DNA of 64,000 nucleotides from Aliarcobacter sp. (GCA_028688995.1 JAQTXB010000007.1:62001-126000), one strand, 5' to 3'; shown: positions 45,185-54,050, counted from the first letter of the stretch. Numbers and translations: made by a program. Notes: generated from the sequence alone by a model not told the origin.

Positions 45185-46071
45185 TATTTCAATATTTTCC
45201 TAACTTCTTCTTCAATTTCACATTTTTTATCTTTAGCTTCAAAATTCAAGAGGTTATAAAAATATGATATATCAAAATCTATTTTCTGTCCATATAATAA
45301 GTATTCTTTCTTATTAAACTTTTCAAAAACTTGATAGATAAAAGACTGTTCATTATTAGTATTATAAGAATGATCTTTAAAAACTGTTACAATAGATGGT
45401 TTAGATAACTCATTTTTATAGTTTTCTTTCAATAATATTTGTCTATTTTTAGCAACTATAAAGTACTTTGATTTTTCTTCAATTTCTTTTCTTTCTCTAC
45501 AACCTTTTTTTATATACTGCCATTCAATTGATTTTTGATGAGATAAATATAATATAAGATATGGCAAGTTACCTTTTGTAAGACCTTTATAATAATATCC
45601 TTGGCTTTTATGAAACTCTTTAATCAATAATATAAATAATTTAGGTGAAACTTCTATACCCATAATTTTTGAGATAAAATACTTAATCTTACATGCATTA
45701 TTAATAATTGTATCTTTAATCTTTTCAGCTAATTCATCATCAGTGTGTTTTTCCCCAGCACTAAATGAGATTCTATTTTTATTTCGTAAAGGACATCTCT
45801 CATATTTTAAAGAATCAAAAGAATCAAAAGAATTTTTTTCAACAGAGTGTTTCCCATAAACTATAATAGGTTTTCCATTTTTTTCTTGTGTAACGAATAA
45901 ATTTACAAGAACAATAGGATTATCACATTCAGGACAATATCCATAATATTGATTTTTACCTTTTTTATCAAGTTTAATATAATTTTTATCTTTATTCGTT
46001 GCCTCTTCAAAATTATTTCTATTAACTTTATATATCTTGGATAGTCCTTTCTCAAACTTACAAATATCCAT
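45184..46071 (-). CDS. Hypothetical zinc-ribbon protein coupled to DUF2779
   Basis: 295 residues. A zinc knuckle YYGYCPECDNPIVLV lies at ~45-60, and further Cys are at KYERCPLRNKNR and KKGCRERK, which could complete a zinc site. The rest is basic and helical. No family recognised. The stop overlaps the DUF2779 start (TAATG), so both proteins are made together and may form one DNA-processing system. Confidence 0.6.
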   Translation of the reverse strand: MDICKFEKGLSKIYKVNRNNFEEATNKDKNYIKLDKKGKNQYYGYCPECDNPIVLVNLFVTQEKNGKPIIVYGKHSVEKNSFDSFDSLKYERCPLRNKNRISFSAGEKHTDDELAEKIKDTIINNACKIKYFISKIMGIEVSPKLFILLIKEFHKSQGYYYKGLTKGNLPYLILYLSHQKSIEWQYIKKGCRERKEIEEKSKYFIVAKNRQILLKENYKNELSKPSIVTVFKDHSYNTNNEQSFIYQVFEKFNKKEYLLYGQKIDFDISYFYNLLNFEAKDKKCEIEEEVRKILK

Positions 46072-46209
46072 TTATTTTTTCCTTAAATTAAATTTTCATA
46101 CTCACCACATTCGAGATGTAATTGATGAGAAATTTTTCCTACATTCATTTGATTTAATATTACTGCATTAAATTCTAATCATTTTGACTGAGATATTCCA
46201 GAAAGTATT

Positions 46210-46242
46210 TCCTTTTATGTGGAGATATTTAGAGAGGTTCAT
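46210..46242 (-). pseudogene. Remnant of a second DUF2779 start
   Basis: Out of frame with the effector gene, the DNA encodes MNLSKYLHIKG, matching the DUF2779 N-terminus MTFSKSLYTKG at 45184, with about 27 of 33 bases identical. The similarity stops there. It overlaps the last four codons of the CBASS effector and looks like a recombination scar. Confidence 0.45.
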
Positions 46243-47299
46243 TTTCTTCATACTTTTTTAAAAAGTCTTTTGATACTTCTAATGCCCATGAATATTTTCC
46301 TGTCCTACCATCAAAATTATGGATAACCCAGTTTTTATGTATACCTTCTTGAAAATGTCTACCTAATTCTATTGCAAAACTTGTTTGAATAGACAAAAAT
46401 AAATGTATTTTTTTACATAATGAATTGCTTGAATAACTATCAATTATCTTTTGGATTTTCTTTACAATTTCTATTAAATTATCTTGATTCTTTATTAAAA
46501 GTCTATTTTCTTCTAAAGATGGCTTAATAAATAATGTATGTTCTTTTAATTTTTCTGGTAGATGCTCTTTCTTTATTTCAGTAGTAAACCCAATTGCAAT
46601 ACCAATATCTCCATCTTCTGATAATTCAATATTTTCATTCATCTTTATAATATCTATTTTTCGATTTACATCATCAAGAAAAAAACTTTTATTTGTTGAG
46701 TGTTCTCTTTCAATATATTTTATAGATACATTACCTTTCAAACAAACCCCATACGCAACTAAAAATGGTACTCTTGAAATCCCACAAACATATAGATTCT
46801 CAAGTTCATCATTAAAGATAAATCTATTATATAAATCAATTTGTTTTTCTGAATTATAATATTGAATTTGTTTTTCTAAATTATCAACTTCTTCTATCAT
46901 TCCAAGTTTAATTGTATCTCTTGAATTATTTTTTTCTTCATAAGATAATACATCTATAGGAAACTTTGCAAAGCCATTTTTCATTCCATTAATAATTATC
47001 TTACCTGTTTTTCTAGCTTTTTTATAATTATATCCCTCAAATAATATCATTGCAATACCAATAATAATAACAATTACTGTAAGAATAAGTGTAAATGTGG
47101 ATAATTCTCCATTTGATACTTTTAATTCTTCTACTAACATTCCTTCTGGAAAAATCAAATATAATGCAATATTTCCTACACCAATTGTAATCAAAGATCT
47201 AATTATTAATTTTGTACCTAAAGTTGCAAAAGGTGCAGACTTTTTTTTCATTTGCTTAATCTGCTCAACAAACCACTTAAATTTTTCCCATTTACTCAT
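46229..47299 (-). CDS. CBASS effector: two-TM SAVED-domain protein (Cap14-like)
   Basis: 356 residues. Two N-terminal membrane helices (~27-50 and ~68-90) are followed by a basic linker and a C-terminal SAVED domain, with the signature KKIHLFLSIQTSFAIELGRH and the ending KNWVIHNFDGRTGKYSWALE. SAVED domains bind cyclic di- or trinucleotides made by the partner CD-NTase; TM-SAVED effectors are thought to oligomerise and disrupt the inner membrane, aborting infection (family knowledge). Last gene of the operon; its start overlaps cap3 by 8 bp. Confidence 0.85.
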   Translation of the reverse strand: MSKWEKFKWFVEQIKQMKKKSAPFATLGTKLIIRSLITIGVGNIALYLIFPEGMLVEELKVSNGELSTFTLILTVIVIIIGIAMILFEGYNYKKARKTGKIIINGMKNGFAKFPIDVLSYEEKNNSRDTIKLGMIEEVDNLEKQIQYYNSEKQIDLYNRFIFNDELENLYVCGISRVPFLVAYGVCLKGNVSIKYIEREHSTNKSFFLDDVNRKIDIIKMNENIELSEDGDIGIAIGFTTEIKKEHLPEKLKEHTLFIKPSLEENRLLIKNQDNLIEIVKKIQKIIDSYSSNSLCKKIHLFLSIQTSFAIELGRHFQEGIHKNWVIHNFDGRTGKYSWALEVSKDFLKKYEENEPL

Positions 47300-47786
47300 A
47301 TTTGTAATCTCCTAAAAGCTTAACTTTATTAAATAATATTCCCTTTATGCCAATCCAACATCTGATATGAGTTATTCCTACAATAAAGAAAAACAAACAA
47401 TTTTTTTCATATTTTGATTCAACTAAACTATCTAACCAATCTTTTTTATCTATAAATGAATAATTGGGTATATCTTCTGGATGAGTATGCCAAAGACCTA
47501 AGAATGTTGAAAATCCATTAGTTTCTTTCCATATTTTTTGCACAAGTTTATTATGTTGTTCTGAACGATAAAAAGAATATCTTGTTTGTTTATCTTTTTT
47601 TTGGGGTATTGTTAGTTTATCAATAATAAATCCCCTATCATCTGACAAAAAACTTCCAATTAAAACACCTCCTGATTCATTATCTTTTTTATTTAATTGT
47701 CTAAACTTAGATAATTCATCTATCAATTCAAAAGAAATTTTTAGTTCTCTTTTTTTATCAATTTTTAATTTCCAATATCTACTCAT
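47292..47786 (-). CDS. cap3: CBASS Cap3: JAB/JAMM isopeptidase
   Basis: 164 residues of a JAB (MPN+) metalloprotease. The zinc motif is GLWHTHPEDIPNYSFIDKKD (His100, His102, Ser110, Asp113), with the upstream glutamate in DNESGGVLIGSF (Glu37). In type II CBASS, Cap3 removes the conjugates made by Cap2. It overlaps cap2 and the effector by 8 bp each, giving strict coupling. Confidence 0.9.
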   Translation of the reverse strand: MSRYWKLKIDKKRELKISFELIDELSKFRQLNKKDNESGGVLIGSFLSDDRGFIIDKLTIPQKKDKQTRYSFYRSEQHNKLVQKIWKETNGFSTFLGLWHTHPEDIPNYSFIDKKDWLDSLVESKYEKNCLFFFIVGITHIRCWIGIKGILFNKVKLLGDYKYE

Positions 47787-49464
47787 TACATATCCTACAT
47801 TTACTTTTGGATTCTAGACTTTTAACTTCTTGTAAATTTGAATCCATAAATCGTTGAGTTACTTTTAAATTTATATTGGATAATGTTTTCCAACTTAATG
47901 CCTGTGAGTGCAAATTATTAATTAACATTTCAATACATTGTTTAGAAGCTAATAGAGCTGTACTAGAAGAGTCTAAATAAGAAAATGGAGTAAATACTCC
48001 TGCACAACCTGTTAAATTTTTAGATATATTTTGCCCTAATTCTAAGAAAGATAGTTCATTAAAGTTATTAAATCCTTCATCATTTGTATATAAACATTCA
48101 TAACAACTTTTTTCTAAATCTAAAGATACACTATGACCACCAACACCATCAGCTTCATTCCAACAAAAGATTACTTTATTTAATCCTAACTTTTTTAACT
48201 TCATATTGATATCAATACTTTCCATTGGAGATCCAACAGCTACAATTATAATATCAGAGTCTAAAAGATCTTTATCTTCTAACAAGTTATTAAACTTATT
48301 AAACTTAGGATTTACTTTTATGTAAGGTATATCTTTTTTAATCTGTTTTTCTAACAATTTAACTTTTGAATTATTTATAACTATTAATTTATCATTTGGT
48401 AAATAATTTAAAGAACTACCACCTAGCCTATGTCTAAAAATATTATCTTGAGTTAAAATATCATTATCTATTAAGGTTAATTCACCTATACCAGATTTTG
48501 CTAACATCATTGAAATTTCACTACCCACTGAACCACAACCAATTATTGATACTTTTTTATTAGTAAGATTGTTATTACTTCCACCTCTTTCTTTTAAATA
48601 ACTTTCGTTGTTTCTATTTAAAAAATATAAATCAATTTTAAAATCTGTTTCTTTATCGGCTAAAGGATGTTTCAATTTTACTTTTGAATAATAATGTACT
48701 AAAAATTGAGTTCTCTCACCTTTAGTTCTTGGCATACTAAAAAGAATATAGAAATTATGCCTTTTTGTATTTTTTTTATTTAAAAATTTATTAATAAAGT
48801 CACTATCATTTTTAGGAATATATTCATATAAACTTTTTACATATGAATGTAAGTCTAACAACATTTTTTTTGATGGTGGTAAAACACCAATTTCTAATGG
48901 TATATGCAATATATTGACTTTTGTATTATTTACCTGATTTACATTACTAAATGTGCTAGGAAATCCTTTTTTATCATCATAAATCAATATTGGTTTACCG
49001 CTAGTTGAAAAACTTTCATTTCCAATTTTTAGTGCAATTTGTTCTATTTTATCTTCAGTATTGTAAAAAGCATTTACATATTTTACTTTATTAACAAAAT
49101 AGCCTTCATATTCATCAAGCAAATCATCTTTTGAAATTAATTGTTTTGCATCATCTAGTAATTCAAGAACTTTTTCAATATATAAAGATAATATATTTAA
49201 CGGTTCATTATAATTTATAATTATTGAATCACTTTCCTCTAAACAAATTACTCCATTTTCATTTACATGTGATAGTAAACCAATTAAATCTTCATCAATT
49301 AAATAAGATTTAGGCAATTTATACGGAAAATTTTCTAAAACAACTTTAATATTCCATTCATTATTTTTACTTTTCAATCTTAATAAATATTCACTCTCAT
49401 TTTGCTTTTCATAATTTAAAAGAAATGATAAATCCAAAGATTTAAATAATTCATTAAAATTCAT
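47779..49464 (-). CDS. cap2: CBASS Cap2: E2-E1 ubiquitin-transfer-like fusion (ThiF fold)
   Basis: 561 residues. The N-terminal E2-like domain has the candidate catalytic Cys74 in NENGVICLEES. The E1/ThiF adenylation domain carries VSIIGCGSVGSEISMMLAKS, LTLIDNDILTQDNIFRHRLG and IIVAVGSPMESIDI. Two CxxC pairs (SCYECLYTN; the C-terminal CRIC) probably bind zinc, and NLTGCAGVFTPFS holds a candidate E1 cysteine. Cap2 primes the CD-NTase by conjugating its C-terminus (established for type II CBASS). Lies 2 bp behind the CD-NTase gene. Confidence 0.9.
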   Translation of the reverse strand: MNFNELFKSLDLSFLLNYEKQNESEYLLRLKSKNNEWNIKVVLENFPYKLPKSYLIDEDLIGLLSHVNENGVICLEESDSIIINYNEPLNILSLYIEKVLELLDDAKQLISKDDLLDEYEGYFVNKVKYVNAFYNTEDKIEQIALKIGNESFSTSGKPILIYDDKKGFPSTFSNVNQVNNTKVNILHIPLEIGVLPPSKKMLLDLHSYVKSLYEYIPKNDSDFINKFLNKKNTKRHNFYILFSMPRTKGERTQFLVHYYSKVKLKHPLADKETDFKIDLYFLNRNNESYLKERGGSNNNLTNKKVSIIGCGSVGSEISMMLAKSGIGELTLIDNDILTQDNIFRHRLGGSSLNYLPNDKLIVINNSKVKLLEKQIKKDIPYIKVNPKFNKFNNLLEDKDLLDSDIIIVAVGSPMESIDINMKLKKLGLNKVIFCWNEADGVGGHSVSLDLEKSCYECLYTNDEGFNNFNELSFLELGQNISKNLTGCAGVFTPFSYLDSSSTALLASKQCIEMLINNLHSQALSWKTLSNINLKVTQRFMDSNLQEVKSLESKSKCRICNE

Positions 49465-49466
49465 AC

Positions 49467-50468
49467 TTAAGCACTATTCCCTGTTGTTACAAAAGGTAAT
49501 GACTTTGAACATTCTGTTATATCATCATCGTCAGATAAAGGAAATTCATCACCAAATACTTTTCTTAAGATTTTACATGCCTTATTTCGTGAATCTTCAT
49601 TTCTAGCATCTTTTAGGGACTCAACTAAAGCTTCAACCTTCTCATAGAAATTATCTTGTTGAATTTCTGACATTTTATAGTAAACATTTTTCCTAGGTTC
49701 TACAGGTAATCTTACATCTATATTCATTTTCCGAGATTCAGTATTTAAATAAAAATCACTTTTCATTTTTTCAGCAATATAAATAAGTGTGTCTAAATAA
49801 TTATCTTTATAATAATAAAAATGATTCCTAGCCTGAATTGTTAAACCTATTGAGGCAGGAGCATTATTTCCATCAGAAGAGAAATGTTTTTCTTTCCATT
49901 TCTTTATAAATCTTACACATCTCCTATACTGTTGGTACTTATCTGCATCCGAAGAAACATCTGCAACCCATTTAGTTAATTTTTTAGGTTCTGACTTATA
50001 CCATAATTTATTTTCTTGCTTTGAATTTTCTTTTCCCCATGCAATATGAATATCTTCATTATTTTTAGAGTAAATAGCTAAGTCAACATGATAACCATCT
50101 GCATATTCAACAGTAATACATGGTCTATTATACTTTACAGTTCTTTTGTGATTTAGATTTAATTTATCAAAAACAAGTTTTTTTAATTTATGTGAATCAT
50201 ACTCCTCATTTGTAATATCAAATATTGCTCCAACATCAATATCATAATCATCGTCTTTAGGTTTTATACCTGTATTCATAGCATATGAACCTTGATCTAT
50301 TTTTGTAAAAGTTAACTTTTTAGTGGTATTAGGAACATTTTCGTCCTTTAGTTTATCTTTAAGTTCATCAATTAACAAATCTCGCTTTTCTCTTAATTTT
50401 TTATTTTCATCATAAGTACCTAATCTAATTTTTTGATGAAAATCTTCAAATTCTTTTTGTAAATTCAA
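49467..50468 (-). CDS. CBASS CD-NTase (cyclic oligonucleotide synthase)
   Basis: Nucleotidyltransferase of 333 residues in the DncV/CdnG-like group. The GS motif is in DQGSYAMNTGIK (Gly60-Ser61), the catalytic acidic pair in DDDYDIDVG (Asp76, Asp78), and the third acid probably in YHVDLAIY. The helical C-domain contains QQYRRCVRFIKKWKEKHF. It ends in a flexible tail VTTGNSA, the kind of C-terminus Cap2 conjugates. On phage infection it makes the second messenger for the SAVED effector. The nucleotide product cannot be told from sequence; partnering with a 2TM-SAVED effector hints at a cGAMP-type dinucleotide. Confidence 0.88.
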   Translation of the reverse strand: MNLQKEFEDFHQKIRLGTYDENKKLREKRDLLIDELKDKLKDENVPNTTKKLTFTKIDQGSYAMNTGIKPKDDDYDIDVGAIFDITNEEYDSHKLKKLVFDKLNLNHKRTVKYNRPCITVEYADGYHVDLAIYSKNNEDIHIAWGKENSKQENKLWYKSEPKKLTKWVADVSSDADKYQQYRRCVRFIKKWKEKHFSSDGNNAPASIGLTIQARNHFYYYKDNYLDTLIYIAEKMKSDFYLNTESRKMNIDVRLPVEPRKNVYYKMSEIQQDNFYEKVEALVESLKDARNEDSRNKACKILRKVFGDEFPLSDDDDITECSKSLPFVTTGNSA

Positions 50469-50568
50469 TACTTCTCCTTTTTTAATCTTTTTTATAAATT
50501 TGCATTATGCAATATTTCACTATTGAAAGTTTATATAAATATGAGGACATAAAGTTATCCTCACTATA

Positions 50569-51471
50569 TTAAATTTTATAATTTGTCAAATTTTCTTTAA
50601 TTCTCTCTTTTAAACTTATAGGACTTATAACTTTTACATGAGGTATCCATTGTTGTACAAGAGGTATAATTTCCATTAAATTTGAAATTGTAATATTCAT
50701 AATAAACATGCCATCATCATTTTTATTAATTGTTTGAGTAGAATTTAGTGGGACACTTGATATAACCTTATTAGCTTCCCAGTCCAATTCTAATATAACA
50801 TCAATTTTATTATTAATATCAAAAAAAGCATTAATTGCATTGTCTAAACTATTAATATAATTATCTTCATTAAAATCAAATGTATTATTTAGAACATCAA
50901 TAGTATATATTCCTCTTAAGGGATATTTACTGAATCTATTAGCATTTAAATCAAAACACAACAAATACCAATACTTTTCAAGATTTGCTATTTTTAAAGG
51001 TTGTACATGTTTATCGTAAGAATGAAATTTAAATTTAATTTCTTTTTTATCTTCTATAGCACTTTTTATTATATAGAATTCATTTTTTTTCATAGCTAAT
51101 ATATCTTCAACAGAGGACTGCTTATATATAGAATGTGAAACTTTTTTATGTAATTCATTAAAAAGATTAATGGTTTTGCTATAAAGCTTTGGATTATCAT
51201 TACCTATATTCTTAAAAATAAATGCAATTGCTGATAATTCACTTGGCTCATAAAATTTTATATCAATAATAGGTTCTTGAACTTTCCAATCATTTCCAAT
51301 AGGAATTAGTTCACTTTCAAATAATGGTGAAATACTATTTTTTAAATCTCTTTCAATTGTTTTTCTAGTTACACCTAAATATCTAGAAATTTCTACTGTA
51401 TTAATTATTTCTTTTCTTAATATTTTACTAAATATATATGCATGCCTATCGAATGCAGTAAAATATGACAT
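50569..51471 (-). CDS. WYL-domain transcriptional regulator of the CBASS operon (CapW-like)
   Basis: 300 residues: an N-terminal winged helix (FSKILRKEIINTVEISRYLG then VTRKTIERDLK), a WYL domain around KIANLEKYWYLLCFDLNANR and KYPLRGI, and a C-terminal WCX-like part (MEIIPLVQQWIPHVKVISP). Regulators of this type repress CBASS and other defence operons and respond to DNA-damage-like signals. It has a perfect AGGAGG ribosome-binding site, and the CD-NTase starts 101 bp downstream on the same strand. Confidence 0.85.
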   Translation of the reverse strand: MSYFTAFDRHAYIFSKILRKEIINTVEISRYLGVTRKTIERDLKNSISPLFESELIPIGNDWKVQEPIIDIKFYEPSELSAIAFIFKNIGNDNPKLYSKTINLFNELHKKVSHSIYKQSSVEDILAMKKNEFYIIKSAIEDKKEIKFKFHSYDKHVQPLKIANLEKYWYLLCFDLNANRFSKYPLRGIYTIDVLNNTFDFNEDNYINSLDNAINAFFDINNKIDVILELDWEANKVISSVPLNSTQTINKNDDGMFIMNITISNLMEIIPLVQQWIPHVKVISPISLKERIKENLTNYKI

Positions 51472-51481
51472 AAATATCCTC

Positions 51482-51592
51482 CTAATTCAAATCTAAAACA
51501 CTCGTTCTATTACCCTTATGTATAACTATCTGTAATGGAATCCGCTCTTTTAGTGAGTTAATATTTAGTGATTTTATCTTTAGTATTTTCAT
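51482..51592 (-). pseudogene. sbcC: sbcC remnant (first ~15 codons)
   Basis: A 36-codon frame beginning MKILKIKSLNINSLK, the typical SbcC/Rad50-like N-terminus, then diverging into unrelated sequence and TAG. Its ATG overlaps the TGA of the sbcD remnant (ATGA), exactly as in intact sbcD-sbcC operons. Everything beyond the first ~45 bases of sbcC is missing; the WYL/CBASS block begins here. Confidence 0.65.
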
Positions 51593-52077
51593 AGGCTTTG
51601 CACCTTTGAAACTAATTCTTTAAAATTTAAAAGGAGTTCTTTTTCAAACTCTTTATCTTCTAACTCTTCAAGTTCCAATCTTTTTTCAAATACTTGTTCA
51701 ACACTCAATTCATCCAAACTTATAACTTTTAATTCATTAGCTTTTAATTGTTTTTCACTTTTATCTATTTTTACTGCAAGTAGTGTTAGTTCAAGTTTTG
51801 AAGCAAGTTGTCTGATTTCATTATTTTCATACATTGCATTATCATCAGATATATGAACTTCTATCCAAGAGTTTTTATCTTCTATTTTAGTAAGTTCATT
51901 TTTTATAGTTTCATAATTACCTTTAATGACAATTAGTTTTCTAGAAAGTGGAACTTCTATTTGTTTTTCTTTTATAATTTTCAATAGCCAAGAAAGAAAA
52001 GCTTCATGTTCTTCTAGCCTACTTTTTCCCATAAAATTTTGACCAAGATGCCAATCAGACGTATGTAAAATTTTCAA
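51589..52077 (-). pseudogene. sbcD: sbcD remnant with internal deletion
   Basis: 162-codon in-frame fusion. Residues 1-42 match the SbcD/Mre11 N-terminus (MKILHTSDWHLGQNFMGKSR, including the metal-binding Asp and His of motif I). From about residue 43 (PLSRKLIVIKGNYETIKNEL, NSWIEVHISDDNA) it continues with the C-terminal capping region. The middle ~200 residues of a normal ~380-400-residue SbcD, with phosphoesterase motifs II-V, are gone, so it cannot be an active nuclease. Starts with TTG; preceded by TGTGAC site 5. Confidence 0.75.
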
Positions 52078-52106
52078 ATATCACTCTTTTTTAATAATTA
52101 AGTAAT

Positions 52107-52140
52107 ATCCTATCTAAAACGTGTCACATATCGCGTCACA
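52107..52140 (-). promoter_or_regulatory. TGTGAC direct-repeat promoter, site 5
   Basis: Minus strand: TGTGAC (52140-52135), 6 bp, TGTGAC (52128-52123), 10 bp, TAGGAT (52112-52107), in front of the sbcD remnant. Same geometry as the four sites around 8-13 kb although 40 kb away. The stretch 52141-52361 otherwise shows no gene. Confidence 0.55.
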
Positions 52141-52361
52141 GATTTGTTTTTTTTCGTAAATTGTTTATTTTTATATAAAAACTAATATATTATTAACATC
52201 TGTTTTCGATATTGTAAATATTTAACATACTAATAAATCAAAGTTTTTATATGAACAGTTAGAGGTATTATCTATAAGCAGTGCAAAATTTATTGAAGAA
52301 ATTACCTTACTTATAGATTTAGAAACATTTCTTTGTAAATTTTTCTATACTCATAATTTTT

Positions 52362-52616
52362 CTAAAACTGAAGTATTTTTACATCAGATATAAATCTATC
52401 CATTCCATATGGGTCTGGAACTATAAATAGAATTTGATTATTATTGATTAAAGCTTTTGCTTTAGTTCTTTCAATTGTTTCTTCACCATTGAAATAATCT
52501 TTATTTTTATACTCTATTAAATACTCATTCCCATCTATAATACTAAGTAGTTGTAGTTCTTCTTGTGTATTAGAAGTAAAGTTCATCAAAATATCCTTGA
52601 AAGTTAATTCTGACAA
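52362..52616 (-). CDS. Hypothetical protein, 84 aa
   Basis: Small soluble protein with a beta-rich pattern (LLSIIDGNEYLIEYKNKDYF, NNNQILFIVPDPYGMDRFIS). Not recognised. An AAGGATATTTTG stretch at the start region acts as ribosome-binding site. Monocistronic, between the sbcD remnant and the TauE gene. Confidence 0.55.
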   Translation of the reverse strand: MSELTFKDILMNFTSNTQEELQLLSIIDGNEYLIEYKNKDYFNGEETIERTKAKALINNNQILFIVPDPYGMDRFISDVKILQF

Positions 52617-52715
52617 TTATCTCATAACCTCTATTAGGAGAGACTTTTACATGAATAACAAATTTTATATAGTTGTTTACCTACATATTTTTAATCTGAT
52701 ACAATAAAACTTGAT

Positions 52716-53522
52716 TTATAAAAACTTAAGAACCATTTTTATACTAAGTCCAATTAATAAAAATGCAAATATTTTCTTTAACATCAATGTTGGTATTGTA
52801 TGTGCCATTTTAACTCCAAGAGGTACTGTAAAAATAGTAGCAATTGAAACAAATATTACAGCAGGAAGATATATATTTCCTATTTGATAATTTGATAAAG
52901 AAGTTGATTCCCAACCATTTATCATAAAGCCTATTGTTCCAAATATTGCAATTGGGAAACCAATTGCAGCTGATGTACCTATTGCTTTTTTCATTTCTAT
53001 ACCTCTTGAAACTAAAAAAGGTACAGTAAAAGCTCCTCCTCCAACTGACATCATTGCAGAAATTGCTCCAATAACCATTCCTGCACTAAAAAGAGTTTTT
53101 GATGTATAAGGTTTATATTCAACTTTTGGTTTAATATCTAATATCATTCTAATTGAGATGATAAACATTAATATTGAAAAGAAAATTGCTAAAGAATAAG
53201 AACTAATATTTGAAGAAATAAATGTAGCTAAGAATGTACCTATTATTACTCCTATTGCCATCTTCTTAAAAATATCCCAAATAACTCCACCTCTTTTATG
53301 ATGTTCTTGAAAACTTACATAAGATGTAATTACTATACTCATCATAGATGTTCCAAGTGCCAAATGCATTAAATTATCATTTGATATGCCATTAAAAGAG
53401 AAAATTGCTACAAAAGCTGGAACTAAAAATCCACCGCCACCAATACCTAAAAGTCCTGACATAAAACCAACAAATGTTCCTAAAATCAAAAATAATATAA
53501 TAGTTTGAAAATCTAAAATCAT
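52716..53522 (-). CDS. TauE/SafE-family sulfite/anion exporter
   Basis: Eight-TM inner-membrane protein of about 268 residues. The repeated TauE motif is seen twice, in FVGFMSGLLGIGGGGFLVPA and VIGAISAMMSVGGGAFTVPF. I prefer ATG 53522, behind AAAGGA, over TTG 53528. The family exports sulfite, sulfoacetate or related organosulfur anions; substrate unknown here. It starts right at the end of the MarR gene, so the two are co-transcribed and the exporter is probably induced by the MarR ligand. Confidence 0.88.
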   Translation of the reverse strand: MILDFQTIILFLILGTFVGFMSGLLGIGGGGFLVPAFVAIFSFNGISNDNLMHLALGTSMMSIVITSYVSFQEHHKRGGVIWDIFKKMAIGVIIGTFLATFISSNISSYSLAIFFSILMFIISIRMILDIKPKVEYKPYTSKTLFSAGMVIGAISAMMSVGGGAFTVPFLVSRGIEMKKAIGTSAAIGFPIAIFGTIGFMINGWESTSLSNYQIGNIYLPAVIFVSIATIFTVPLGVKMAHTIPTLMLKKIFAFLLIGLSIKMVLKFL

Positions 53523-53524
53523 TA

Positions 53525-53962
53525 TCAATCCTTTAAATTCATATTCATAATATTTAAAACTTTACATGTAATCTTTAATTCTTCTATATCTATATTATTT
53601 AACATTTCACTACGAATTTGATTTCCTAAATCTTTAAGAATATTTATAATTTCAATAGATTGTTCCGTCAATTCAACTAAATATGCTCTAGGGTCAGTTG
53701 GATGAGGAATTCTTTTTATGTAATTTTTACTTTCTATTCTCTTTAAAGTAGTAGATAAATTTGATGCTACCATTGAAGTTAAATTACAAAGTTCTGCTTG
53801 AGTTAAAGATTTTCTTTCTGATAATATTAATAATATTGCTCTTTGTTCTGCTGTTAATCCATAGGGCTTTAAAGATTCATTCATCTTATTTCGCATTTTA
53901 TTTTTTATTTTTGCTAATAATAATCCTAACTCTCTACAAATAATTTGATTATTTTGATTCAT
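53525..53962 (-). CDS. MarR-family transcriptional regulator
   Basis: 145 residues with the MarR winged helix: LTAEQRAILLILSERKSLTQ, AELCNLTSMVASNLSTTLKR and the wing RIPHPTDPRAYLVELTE. It most likely represses its own gene and the following TauE exporter and is released by a small anionic ligand (family knowledge). A 30-bp palindrome lies 59 bp upstream. AAAGG precedes the ATG. Confidence 0.88.
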   Translation of the reverse strand: MNQNNQIICRELGLLLAKIKNKMRNKMNESLKPYGLTAEQRAILLILSERKSLTQAELCNLTSMVASNLSTTLKRIESKNYIKRIPHPTDPRAYLVELTEQSIEIINILKDLGNQIRSEMLNNIDIEELKITCKVLNIMNMNLKD

Positions 53963-54020
53963 ATTTATACCTTTTAATAAAATTTATTTGTAAGTATAGA
54001 TTTATTATTCTTAATAGTTA

Positions 54021-54050
54021 TTTAAATAGTTATGCACATAACTATTTAAA
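54021..54050. promoter_or_regulatory. 30-bp palindrome upstream of marR-tauE
   Basis: Perfect 14-bp arms TTTAAATAGTTATG / CATAACTATTTAAA with a CA spacer, and an extra half-site AATAGTTAT just to the left. Size and position fit a MarR operator. The rest of 53963-54256 shows no gene. Confidence 0.6.
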
